Assembly: GCA_903864455.1 (NCBI GenBank)
Contig: CAIPFW010000200.1
Coordinates: 1 to 6,975, forward strand
Reading direction: 5' to 3'
DNA length: 6,975 bases
Origin: an uncultured Anaplasmataceae bacterium
GTDB lineage: Bacteria > Pseudomonadota > Alphaproteobacteria > Rickettsiales > CAIPFW01
In this document: one piece after another, positions 1 to 6,202 of the stretch
Layout: each line of letters opens with the position of its first letter
Position numbering within the stretch: the first letter of the stretch is position 1
The notes under the pieces: generated by a model
Databases searched by the model: none
What the model was told of the DNA's origin: nothing
The model's input: only the letters and a program-made list of their open reading frames with translations
Program-made: the position numbers and the translations under genes

Positions 1-86
1 AAAATAACACACATAAACATGCCTAGACATCAAAAATCTCTAAAACATTTAAATTATGTTAACAACAATAAAACAGAATAGATGAT

Positions 87-599
87 ATGAATATTACATA
101 TATTCATATGATTTTTACAATTAAAAAATTAATGCAAAAAATATTATATGAAGAATTGAAAAAAGAAGAAAATTTAGAAAGTCATTCCGGCGATAACGAT
201 TCCAAAGAATTGAACGAAAAAGATATAATCTTAAGCGACAATATAGCATTAATGAATTATTTAAAAATTTCAATCGGTAACAACGAAAAAGAATCTTTAT
301 GTATTTTGTATTTAGATATTCGAAATAAATTAATCGCCTCAGATGTTGAGAATTATGGCACGATTGATAGAATTGGCATATATCATCGTGAAATTATAAA
401 GCGTACGCTTGAATTGAATGCGACGGGGATTGTTATTTCACATAATCACCCAAGTGGCAATTGTAAACCATCAAAAGCCGATATTCTTCTCACGGAACAA
501 TTAAACAAAATTTGTGTGAATATGGGTATAAAGCTTGTGGATCATATTATAATAAGTAGAAATAATCACTATTCATTTTATAAAAATGCTTTGATTTAA
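87..599 (+). CDS. radC: RadC-family JAMM/MPN domain protein, short form
   Basis: The C-terminal two thirds is a RadC domain. The JAMM zinc motif H-x-H-x7-S-x2-D is intact as H119, H121, S129 and D132 within HNHPSGNCKPSKAD, preceded by the family's Y-x-REI-KR-LELNA segment at about 99-112 and followed by VDHIIIS at 151-157. Family members are usually about 220-230 aa with a helix-hairpin-helix region in the first 90 residues. Here only about 45 residues precede the RadC core and none resemble that region. The 86 bases upstream show no HhH motif in any frame. The start is uncertain: M8 or M16 are equally plausible, and no Shine-Dalgarno precedes any of them. The domain resembles metal-dependent peptidases/deubiquitinases; despite the name, a DNA-repair role is not established for RadC. 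It may be a functional short form or a 5'-truncated copy. Confidence 0.85.
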   Translation: MNITYIHMIFTIKKLMQKILYEELKKEENLESHSGDNDSKELNEKDIILSDNIALMNYLKISIGNNEKESLCILYLDIRNKLIASDVENYGTIDRIGIYHREIIKRTLELNATGIVISHNHPSGNCKPSKADILLTEQLNKICVNMGIKLVDHIIISRNNHYSFYKNALI

Positions 600-664
600 A
601 GTGAAAATTTTTTCTTTTTGAATTTTTTAACAAAAAAAATGTATTCATTGTTCGCAATATATAT

Positions 665-670
665 TATAAT
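665..670 (+). promoter_or_regulatory. Putative -10 box of petA
   Basis: A perfect TATAAT lies 24 bases before the petA start codon. No good -35 hexamer stands at 16-18 bp; TATTCA at 642-647 is the best by spacing (17 bp). The expected transcript start is near 677, giving a short A-rich leader without a Shine-Dalgarno sequence. Confidence 0.45.
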
Positions 671-694
671 CTTTTAAAAATAATAAAATAAAAT

Positions 695-1285
695 ATGATT
701 CTTGAAAATAAAGATACTAAAGAAGATGATTCTCGTGATTTAAAAAGTGATTCAAAATGCGATACGAATCGTCGTGATTTTTTAGGTTTAGTTGGGACAG
801 GTTGCGGTGTGGCTTGCTTGTGCTATATTGGGTATAAGGCTGTTGATTATATGGCTCCATCAGAAGATGCGAAAGCTGATGCGACAACTGAAGTTGACAT
901 TTCAAACTTGCAAGATGGTGGAATCATGACCGTGAAGTGGAGAGGTAAGCCAATTTTTATTAAAAAAAGAACTCAAAATGAAATTGCTGAAGCTGAAAAT
1001 GTGAATTTGAGTTCGTTACCTGATCCAGAAGCAGATAGCGTGAGAGTTTCTAGTCGTAGAAAAGATATCCTTGTAGTTGTTGGAATTTGCACTCATTTGG
1101 GGTGCGTCCCACTTGGTGATAAGGGCGATTATGATGGTTGGTTTTGCCCTTGTCATGGCTCGCATTATGATACTTCTGGAAGAGTGAGACTTGGACCAGC
1201 GCCAAAAAATCTTGCTATACCGCCATATCGCTTTTTGTCTGAAACAAAAATTGTTATCGGCGATGGAAATATGAATGATAAATAA
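695..1285 (+). CDS. petA: Ubiquinol-cytochrome c reductase iron-sulfur (Rieske) subunit
   Basis: This is the 2Fe-2S subunit of respiratory complex III (cytochrome bc1), which passes electrons from ubiquinol to cytochrome c1 on the periplasmic side of the inner membrane. Both Rieske boxes are intact: CTHLGC at 132-137 and CPCHGSHYD at 151-159, giving cluster ligands C132, H134, C151 and H154 and the disulfide pair C137/C153. The GPAP loop follows at 167-170. A twin-arginine type signal (RRDFLG, 26-31) precedes the single membrane segment at about 31-50. The 25 residues before it are acidic and hydrophilic, longer than in many homologues. The length of 196 aa is normal. In most alphaproteobacteria petB and petC follow directly; here an insertion sequence and a protease gene follow instead. 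Confidence 0.97.
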   Translation: MILENKDTKEDDSRDLKSDSKCDTNRRDFLGLVGTGCGVACLCYIGYKAVDYMAPSEDAKADATTEVDISNLQDGGIMTVKWRGKPIFIKKRTQNEIAEAENVNLSSLPDPEADSVRVSSRRKDILVVVGICTHLGCVPLGDKGDYDGWFCPCHGSHYDTSGRVRLGPAPKNLAIPPYRFLSETKIVIGDGNMNDK

Positions 1286-1296
1286 GTGGCTTTTAA

Positions 1297-1321
1297 ATGA
1301 TAATTTATTTTAATTTTATTA
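1297..1321 (+). other. Severed 5' end of the serine protease gene
   Basis: An ATG at 1297 opens a frame (M-I-I-Y-F-N-F-I) that runs into the left end of the insertion sequence. Removing the element and one TA copy joins position 1321 to 2203 and continues in frame into N-K-Q-N-Y-D-E-V of the downstream protease. The ATG lies 11 bp after the petA stop, with a weak AAGTGG at 1284-1289. The open stretch is only eight codons, so chance is possible. Confidence 0.5.
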
Positions 1322-1350
1322 GACCTCTTGCCTATCTTCCTCTTTCTTTT

Positions 1351-1400
1351 CCATTAAATCATTTATATAATTCAATTCAATGAATTTAATGATTTAATGG
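1351..1400 (+). promoter_or_regulatory. Hairpin covering the transposase start, with internal -10
   Basis: A 13-bp perfect stem pairs 1351-1363 (CCATTAAATCATT) with 1388-1400; inside it a second 6-bp stem pairs 1369-1374 with 1381-1386 around a 6-nt loop. The transposase ATG (1397-1399) is in the 3' arm. A perfect TATAAT lies at 1366-1371, so a native transcript starting near 1378 would lack the 5' arm, while read-through RNA from petA would fold the start codon away. The -35 for this box is weak (TTCTTT at 1344-1349). Confidence 0.55.
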
Positions 1401-2190
1401 ATATTACAAATCTTAATGCTAAGGAATTTCAACGTTATACAGGAATAAAAAGAGAAACATATAACAAAATGCTTGAAATTGTAACTGAAGCTCACAGAAT
1501 AGCTAGAACAAAAGGAGGAGTAAAAAGTAAATTTACTGTAGAGCAGATGCTCTTGATAACGATAGAATATTGGAAAAACAATTGTACATATTTCTCGTTA
1601 GGAATAAAGCATGGAATTTCAGAAGGATATTGTTATAGATTGATTGAAAGATTTGAGAATTATTTGATTCAATCTAAAGAATTTACATTACCAGAGATCA
1701 GAGATATAAAAAATGAAGATGTTTTGATTGTTGATAGCACAGAAATTGATATTCAAAGGCCAAAAAAAAGTCCTGTCAAAAGAAACACTATTCTGGGAAA
1801 AAGAAAAGACACACGATAAAATCTCAGATTCTTATCTCTTCAAAATCTAAAAAGATATTTGATATTAGAGTCGATCATGGATCTATTCATGATTTTAAAT
1901 TGTTTAAAGAAACTTATAATTCATTAGGCATCCTTGAAGATACTTTGATCATCGGAGACTCTGGTTATCAAGGCATCGAGAGGATTCATGTCAATTCTCT
2001 TATACCATGCAAGAAACCATATAAATGTAGTAATTATAATAAAACTATATCTCAACTAAGAATATCAGTAGAACATGTTATAAGAGAATTGAAGAAGTTT
2101 AATGTGATTGGAGGGAAAAATAGAGATCGGAGAAATAGATTTGAAATGAGAATTAGATTATTGAGTGGAATTTATAATTGGGGGAGATAG
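1397..2190 (+). CDS. IS5-family DDE transposase, two frames joined by a -1 shift
   Basis: The first frame (1397-1819, 140 codons) holds the N-terminal helix-turn-helix region (about 44-88, like HTH_Tnp_4) and the first catalytic Asp in IVDSTEID (D113). The second frame (open from 1738 to the stop at 2188-2190) holds the rest of a DDE_Tnp_4 domain. A -1 shift at the A8 run 1762-1769 gives a continuous protein of about 264 aa: RPKKKSCQKKHYSGKKKRHT spans the joint, exactly the family's usual RPKK...YYSGKKKRHT stretch. The remaining catalytic residues are then D188 (GDSGYQG) and E226 (ISVEHVIRE). The length fits the family. The stop codon lies in the right inverted repeat. Whether the shift is programmed or a disabling mutation cannot be settled here. 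No Shine-Dalgarno is seen. Confidence 0.88.
1762..1769 (+). other. A8 slippery site for -1 frameshift
   Basis: The zero frame reads CCA AAA AAA AGT, so A-AAA-AAA forms a canonical -1 heptamer ending in AAG after the slip. It is inside the only window in which the switch can occur (between the -1-frame stop TAG at 1735-1737 and the zero-frame stop at 1817-1819). Reading from 1768 in the new frame restores conserved transposase sequence without any gap. Confidence 0.6.
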
Positions 2191-3161
2191 GCAAGAGGTC
2201 TAATAAACAAAATTATGATGAGGTTTTTAACCAAATCAATAAGTTAGAAAAAGATATAAATTCTTTAGAGGCGTTTACAGAGTGGGAAAAAAGCCAAGAG
2301 AGCAAAGCAATACAAGATAAATACAAAAAAGCGCAAAACTTTTCAAAACGTAAATATGGCGAGGAGAGATTAAAAAATTCAGAAAAAAAAAGAAAAGATT
2401 TGTTGAAGAATGAGCAGTTCATGAATATTATGAAAGATAGAGCAAAGTCAGTAGCTCAAATGTCAATTACACAAAACAACAAAAAAATAGGTAGTGCAAC
2501 TTCTTTTTTGATAGGGGAAAGTAAAGATTGTGTATATTTAGCGACTAACAAACACGTAGTTTTAGGTGCAAATAGCTCTAGTGCCTATCCTATTAAGAAG
2601 GATATCTCTTTTCATGAATGCGATATTTCAATAAAAAGTTATAGTAACATTGACATTCTTGTATTTGAGAATATTGATTTCGCAATAATAAGAATTCCAA
2701 AAAATGATATTGAGTATCCAGATGCAAAAAATTACAAATTTCCAATTATGACTTTTTCTCACGATGATATCGAACAAGATGATTTGATTATAAAAATAGG
2801 AAATACTCTCGGTGCCGGAATCACAACTTCTTTTGGCGTGTATTTGGGAGAGTCGGATGATCTTGACGGCTCGATGTCTATAGGGGACTATATATCACAT
2901 GCTGGTGACTCTGGTGGACCAATAATGAATAATAATGGATATTGCGTAGGTATTCACTGCGGAAACAAAGAAATTTATAACGAGCATCCTGACTTTATCA
3001 AATCTTCAATACTCATTGATGAGATTGAATTCTTAAAATTTGAAAATCCTGGTATATTAAAAGATTTAGAGATTCAGATTGAGAGCCCAGATGAGAAATT
3101 AGATATTGATTATCGCTCAATATCTACAGAAAATACTCTAAATTCAAAGCCATACAAGTAA
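2178..3161 (+). CDS. Trypsin-like serine protease with N-terminal coiled coil
   Basis: Residues about 100-285 form a trypsin-like (S1 fold) peptidase domain. The catalytic triad is visible: H126 in TNKHVV, D167 in NIDFAII and S245 in HAGDSGGP. Residues about 11-95 are charged, Lys/Glu-rich and probably helical, consistent with a coiled coil. There is no signal peptide or membrane segment, so it is predicted to be cytoplasmic or exported by another route. It lacks a PDZ domain, so it is not a standard DegP/HtrA. The frame starts at TTG 2178 inside the insertion sequence, so the first seven residues come from the IS end; the original start was probably ATG 1297, cut off by the insertion. Internal ATG 2421 would remove the coiled coil but keep the whole protease domain. 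The substrate is unknown. Confidence 0.8.
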   Translation: MGEIGKRSNKQNYDEVFNQINKLEKDINSLEAFTEWEKSQESKAIQDKYKKAQNFSKRKYGEERLKNSEKKRKDLLKNEQFMNIMKDRAKSVAQMSITQNNKKIGSATSFLIGESKDCVYLATNKHVVLGANSSSAYPIKKDISFHECDISIKSYSNIDILVFENIDFAIIRIPKNDIEYPDAKNYKFPIMTFSHDDIEQDDLIIKIGNTLGAGITTSFGVYLGESDDLDGSMSIGDYISHAGDSGGPIMNNNGYCVGIHCGNKEIYNEHPDFIKSSILIDEIEFLKFENPGILKDLEIQIESPDEKLDIDYRSISTENTLNSKPYK

Positions 3162-3277
3162 AATCTATTATTTGAATCGCATTTATAATAACTTTTGTTA
3201 TTAAGAGATTTGGCTTCACAACTATTTTTAAAAAAAAGAATTCTTGAGAAACAAATATGATGGTTTAATGGGATTTT

Positions 3278-4693
3278 TTATTTAAGGGGAAATGCAATGT
3301 GATTTATTCTTACATCCTTCTGAATTTCCAAATGATTCGTAGGGAGATTATTGATTCTATCTTGCAAAGCTTCCACATTCGAATTAAACATTTTATCATC
3401 AAAAGACGCAACTTCGCGCGCTCTATCTTTCATTTCTGCAATGCTTTTTTCTGCAAAATTTTCATTTGGACGAACAATATTCATCAAAACAAGCAATCTA
3501 TCTTTTTCATCTGCATTTAAAATATCAATTGCGCTTTGATTCTTTTGATTTTTAATTTTTGGATTCGCTCCTACTTGTAGTAATAATTCTATGTAATCAG
3601 AGTCCCTTCTTGCACATGCGATGTGCAACGCTGTATTACCAAATCCATCAACATCATCAATACGATCTGTAATTTTCTCATGAGTTAATATTTTTGTAAA
3701 AATTTGGAATTGATTGTATGTATCTTTGTCTTTTCTACCTTTCGCTACAATAAAATGAAGTGCGTTTTTCTTCATATCATCTTTTATAAATGGATCGACG
3801 TCTGGAAATAAATCCATTAATTTTATCGCCCTCAAATCACCCTCACATATCAACTCTATTAACAACGTATCTTGTTTATCCCAGCATGGACAGCAATGCA
3901 CACCGTTACTATTAACTCCATATCTAAAGTTTTCTGGAATGTTTTTTTCTTTTTCTAGAAAATATTCTATAGTTTTTTTGCCAATAGAAAACTCTTTTCC
4001 GGTATCATCATTCACTAACCGATAAATAAACCATCTTAAGAATGATGTGTGAAAGCCAATAGCTGATTTTATATTGCCTTGGGAAAAAAACCGATCTTTT
4101 GTTGCATCATCATAGAATCGATCAATATCTTTTCCTATCTTGTGAAGAATGGATTCGTTGTTGATGCCCGCTTCAACTCCCTTTGACCTGAACATTTCTA
4201 TGATCTCCTCATCGTTGAGAACGCCATCTTGTGATATAAGTTTTGATTCTATAGTTGTAAAAGCGGGCGGGTTATGCTTTATCGCGCTTGCTCTTTTATA
4301 AAGTGTAAACACCCCATAATCCGTTTTTATTGCTTTGCTAAGATTCATCAAGGATGAAATAAAAACAAAATTTTTTCTTTTTGTCTCTGGTTTTGTCCTA
4401 GGTTCTGAATTATTCACATCTTTTCCGTCTTCTTGAGGTGTTATTACGGATTCTATTTTTTTGTTATTTTGGCTATTTGTTTCTTCTTGAAATGGTGAAA
4501 TATTTGCATTATTTATCTCTCCTTTACGTGAAATTGGAGGTTGTATTTTTGGATCTATATCTGGAGTATTTTCGATATTTTTCTTTTTTGAAAAGCAGTA
4601 TTTTTTTATTGTAAATACTGTACAAATAATGATTGCAGTGGCAAGAAAAATCGCAATGAGTATAAAAAGAATCTTTGTGTTTTTATAAGTCAT
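3278..4693 (-). CDS. Membrane-anchored ankyrin-repeat protein
   Basis: One hydrophobic segment at about 8-28 is followed by a strongly basic stretch (KKYCFSKKK), which favours a cytoplasmic C-terminus; it could alternatively act as an uncleaved signal anchor. Residues about 40-105 are low-complexity, polar and Pro/Asn/Lys-rich, a likely linker. The middle part (about 108-260) matches no family I recognise. The C-terminal half carries ankyrin repeats: NALHFIVAKG at about 310-319, GNTALHIACARRD with LLLQVGANP at about 348-381, and a degenerate third at 382-405. A Cys cluster HCCPC sits at 266-270. Ankyrin proteins often act as protein-binding or host-interacting factors in intracellular bacteria, but nothing here proves secretion. 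It has its own promoter and converges on the protease gene. The start is the only reasonable ATG before the membrane segment. Confidence 0.85.
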   Translation of the reverse strand: MTYKNTKILFILIAIFLATAIIICTVFTIKKYCFSKKKNIENTPDIDPKIQPPISRKGEINNANISPFQEETNSQNNKKIESVITPQEDGKDVNNSEPRTKPETKRKNFVFISSLMNLSKAIKTDYGVFTLYKRASAIKHNPPAFTTIESKLISQDGVLNDEEIIEMFRSKGVEAGINNESILHKIGKDIDRFYDDATKDRFFSQGNIKSAIGFHTSFLRWFIYRLVNDDTGKEFSIGKKTIEYFLEKEKNIPENFRYGVNSNGVHCCPCWDKQDTLLIELICEGDLRAIKLMDLFPDVDPFIKDDMKKNALHFIVAKGRKDKDTYNQFQIFTKILTHEKITDRIDDVDGFGNTALHIACARRDSDYIELLLQVGANPKIKNQKNQSAIDILNADEKDRLLVLMNIVRPNENFAEKSIAEMKDRAREVASFDDKMFNSNVEALQDRINNLPTNHLEIQKDVRINHIAFPLK

Positions 4694-4717
4694 AATTATT
4701 ATCGAATGAATGATTTT

Positions 4718-4746
4718 ATTGTAACAAAAATGAACAATTTAAACAA
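4718..4746 (-). promoter_or_regulatory. Promoter of the ankyrin-repeat gene
   Basis: On the minus strand TTGTTT (4746-4741) and TACAAT (4723-4718) are separated by 17 bp, close to the sigma-70 consensus. The predicted start near 4711 leaves a leader of about 18 nt. It lies in the 77-bp gap after the DUF2155 gene, suggesting the ankyrin gene is transcribed separately from the operon upstream. Confidence 0.45.
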
Positions 4747-4770
4747 AAATTCTTCTAATAAATCAAAAAA

Positions 4771-5157
4771 TCAATCCTTAAAAACACATCTTGATAAATG
4801 CATTTGATAAAGTCTATGCTTTAAATTCGAGACTTTCTTGTTTTCTTTTGCAATCCAACCATGGAAAATGCTTTCACCACTGTTTTCTGTTTTTTTATTT
4901 TTAGGAAATTCAATAATGAGAATCTTTGCCATATATTCATTTTTGTTTTTAGGAGATTTCCAGCATGATTCTAATGTAATTTCGAGATTTTTATAAACAG
5001 CAATACTATTTTTATTTAACTCGATGGTTTTTGAATTTTCTTCCAACCTGTCAAGAAGTGTAATTTCAGCTTTTTCACTGTAATTTTTTGGGTCGAGATC
5101 GTTTGCTATACACAAATGAGTAGCAAAAAATATGCAGAAAAAAATAATATATTTCAT
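4771..5157 (-). CDS. DUF2155 family secreted protein
   Basis: The first 18 residues form a cleavable signal peptide (hydrophobic run to C-I-A, then N-D), so the product is predicted to be periplasmic. The rest matches the alphaproteobacterial DUF2155 pattern: a strand region ITLLDRLEENSKTIEL (32-47), IAVYKNLEITLESCWKSP (52-69), IFHGWI (97-102) and a C-terminal LSRCVF. C65 and C124 are the two conserved cysteines and probably form a disulfide. The length of 128 aa is typical. Its ATG overlaps the mlaD stop in an ATGA junction, so it is translationally coupled to mlaD. The function of the family is unknown; the steady link with mlaD suggests an envelope role, which is inference. Confidence 0.88.
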   Translation of the reverse strand: MKYIIFFCIFFATHLCIANDLDPKNYSEKAEITLLDRLEENSKTIELNKNSIAVYKNLEITLESCWKSPKNKNEYMAKILIIEFPKNKKTENSGESIFHGWIAKENKKVSNLKHRLYQMHLSRCVFKD

Positions 5158-5615
5158 TTTTTCAATAAAGCTAATAATGTTTCGACGTTGAGTGATGATT
5201 GAGTTAAGATAATCTCTTCATCATTTTTTAAAAAAATATCATTCGAGCCAGGTGATAATTTTAAGTATTTTTGACCTATAAATCCGTTTGTAGCAACCAT
5301 GATGGCGCTATCATCAGCTATTTTATATTTATCGGAAACTGAGAAGCGAACCATGATTTTGTAATATTTATCTATATCATACGATATTAATTGTCCGACT
5401 TTGATACCACCTATCTTTACATCGCTACCAATCACAAGACCATCAATATCTGTGAAATTAGCGTAATAATAATTGTAGTTTTCAAATTGCGATTGAGACT
5501 GATGAAAATAATCCGATGTGAATTTCCAGCCCACAGCAATGACAATCACTATCACTAACAATCCAATCGTTGTTTCAATAGATTTAATTGATTTAAGAAA
5601 AGAGCTCAAGCACAT
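5154..5615 (-). CDS. mlaD: MlaD-like MCE-domain lipid transport protein
   Basis: MlaD is the substrate-binding subunit of the inner-membrane MlaFEDB phospholipid transporter, which moves lipids between inner and outer membrane. A single N-terminal membrane anchor (about 14-31, ETTIGLLVIVIVIAVGW) is followed by one MCE domain: YANFTDIDGLVIGSDVKIGG (51-70), VGQLISY, RFSVSDKYKI (90-99) and NGFIGQKYLKLSPG (110-123). The C-terminus, SLNVETLLALLKK, is the amphipathic tail. At 153 aa it has the usual alphaproteobacterial size. It starts 1 bp after the stop of the NDUFA12-family gene and ends in an ATGA overlap with the DUF2155 gene, so the three are one transcription unit. Other mla genes are not in the window. 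Confidence 0.92.
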   Translation of the reverse strand: MCLSSFLKSIKSIETTIGLLVIVIVIAVGWKFTSDYFHQSQSQFENYNYYYANFTDIDGLVIGSDVKIGGIKVGQLISYDIDKYYKIMVRFSVSDKYKIADDSAIMVATNGFIGQKYLKLSPGSNDIFLKNDEEIILTQSSLNVETLLALLKK

Positions 5616-5616
5616 A

Positions 5617-5982
5617 CTAATTTTTTATCCAAGAATGATAAACTTCCTCCTTTTTCCTCGATGGGTTCAAGATATGATTTGTTGGAAAGTAGGAGCCTTT
5701 GATACCTGTAATATTTGGCATATGATTTTTAACGAAAAATGGTTGTTTAGTCGACTCTATTTTTGATACATCATCAAGATAATATCGCAACCACGCAGAC
5801 CAAAGAGGCGGTATTGAACTTGCTTCTTTTTTATTAAAAAATTTAACATATCGAATGTTTCTACCGAAATCATCTTGAGTTTTTAAAAAAAAATAACGAT
5901 TTCCGTAATAATCTTCGCCAACAAATTTAGCACACTGGAAAAACAGAAAGCATTTTTCGATAATTTTATGAAAAAACTGCAT
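5617..5982 (-). CDS. NDUFA12-family NADH:ubiquinone oxidoreductase accessory protein
   Basis: The protein is the bacterial counterpart of mitochondrial complex I subunit NDUFA12 (17.2 kDa, B17.2), an accessory subunit on the peripheral arm found in alphaproteobacteria and mitochondria. Recognisable blocks are KFVGEDYYGNRYF (19-31), RYVKF (44-48), ASSIPPLWSAWLRY (54-67) and PNITGIKGSYFP (89-100). At 121 aa it is of normal length. The ATG at 5982 is the only start before the first conserved block. It is the first gene of the operon with mlaD and the DUF2155 gene. There is no Shine-Dalgarno, as with most genes in the window. A small plus-strand frame overlaps its first 15 bases. Confidence 0.9.
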   Translation of the reverse strand: MQFFHKIIEKCFLFFQCAKFVGEDYYGNRYFFLKTQDDFGRNIRYVKFFNKKEASSIPPLWSAWLRYYLDDVSKIESTKQPFFVKNHMPNITGIKGSYFPTNHILNPSRKKEEVYHSWIKN

Positions 5983-6123
5983 ATTATTTTAATGTTCTAT
6001 ATTTTTATTATAACAAATTTTTTAATAAAAACAAATGCAATAGAGGAGCTCTTTGATCTATCAATTGAGTCCTTCTATCAACTCGTTGCATTGATCTTGC
6101 ATGTAAATTTCGCAAAACAATGA
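5968..6123 (+). other. 51-codon frame with signal peptide, possible gene remnant
   Basis: The frame begins ATG AAA AAA CTG and encodes a textbook signal peptide: two lysines, a hydrophobic run LHIILMFYIFIITNFLI, and a T-N-A cleavage site at residues 22-24. The next residues, IEELFDLSIES, resemble the start of mature TonB-dependent receptors (the LSIEELLNI-type segment), but the resemblance stops there and the frame ends after 51 codons. It overlaps the first 15 bases of the NDUFA12 gene on the other strand and covers that operon's promoter, and has no Shine-Dalgarno. It may be the truncated head of an outer-membrane protein gene, or chance in AT-rich DNA, where hydrophobic peptides are easily encoded. 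Confidence 0.3.
6007..6034 (-). promoter_or_regulatory. Promoter of the NDUFA12-mlaD-DUF2155 operon
   Basis: On the minus strand TTGTTT (6034-6029) is followed after 16 bp by a perfect TATAAT (6012-6007), with the start codon 24 bp further on. It is the only good promoter candidate upstream of the three-gene operon. Confidence 0.5.
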
Positions 6124-6202
6124 AATTAAAGAGTTTTTCAATTGTCATGTATAAATCATTATGTAGTTTCATCTTGTTGAAAAATTCGTAATTACTACTT
6201 AC

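Larger units (their letters stand above)
1322..2200 (+). mobile_element. IS5-family insertion sequence, complete, 879 bp
   Basis: The terminal inverted repeats are 16 bp perfect (1322-1337, starting GACCTCTTGCC, against 2185-2200), then one mismatch and two more matches. TA flanks both ends (1320-1321 and 2201-2202), read as a 2-bp target duplication; because TTA/TAA surrounds the ends, the exact boundary could shift by a base or two. Length, GA-starting ends, TA target and a transposase in two overlapping frames fit the IS427-like branch of the IS5 family. The near-perfect ends suggest a fairly recent insertion. It separates petA from the downstream protease gene and appears to have split the protease's first codons off. 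Confidence 0.9.

Noticed and set aside
1..86. Frame 1-81 ending in TAG as the tail of an upstream gene
   Set aside because: Only 26 codons are visible with no recognisable motif; it cannot be told from non-coding DNA.
717..905. Minus-strand open frame antisense to petA
   Set aside because: Shadow of the petA coding strand; no domain, no start signal, and petA is unmistakable.
2213..2422. Minus-strand open frame opposite the protease coiled coil
   Set aside because: Phe/Ser-rich translation is the reverse of Lys/Glu-rich codons; no independent evidence.
3186..3203. Hairpin TAATAAC-TTTT-GTTATTA between the convergent protease and ankyrin genes as a terminator
   Set aside because: A 7-bp stem with one G-C pair and no U-tract on either side; too weak to call in DNA of this composition.
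3299..3539. Two plus-strand open frames opposite the ankyrin gene's 3' end
   Set aside because: Both are antisense to a well-supported gene and show no motif.
5518..5766. Plus-strand open frame across the mlaD and NDUFA12 genes
   Set aside because: Antisense to two conserved genes; no recognisable product.
6008..6172. Minus-strand 54-codon frame between the EF-hand remnant and the NDUFA12 gene
   Set aside because: It runs through the operon promoter, has no recognisable motif or Shine-Dalgarno, and its length is unremarkable in this DNA.
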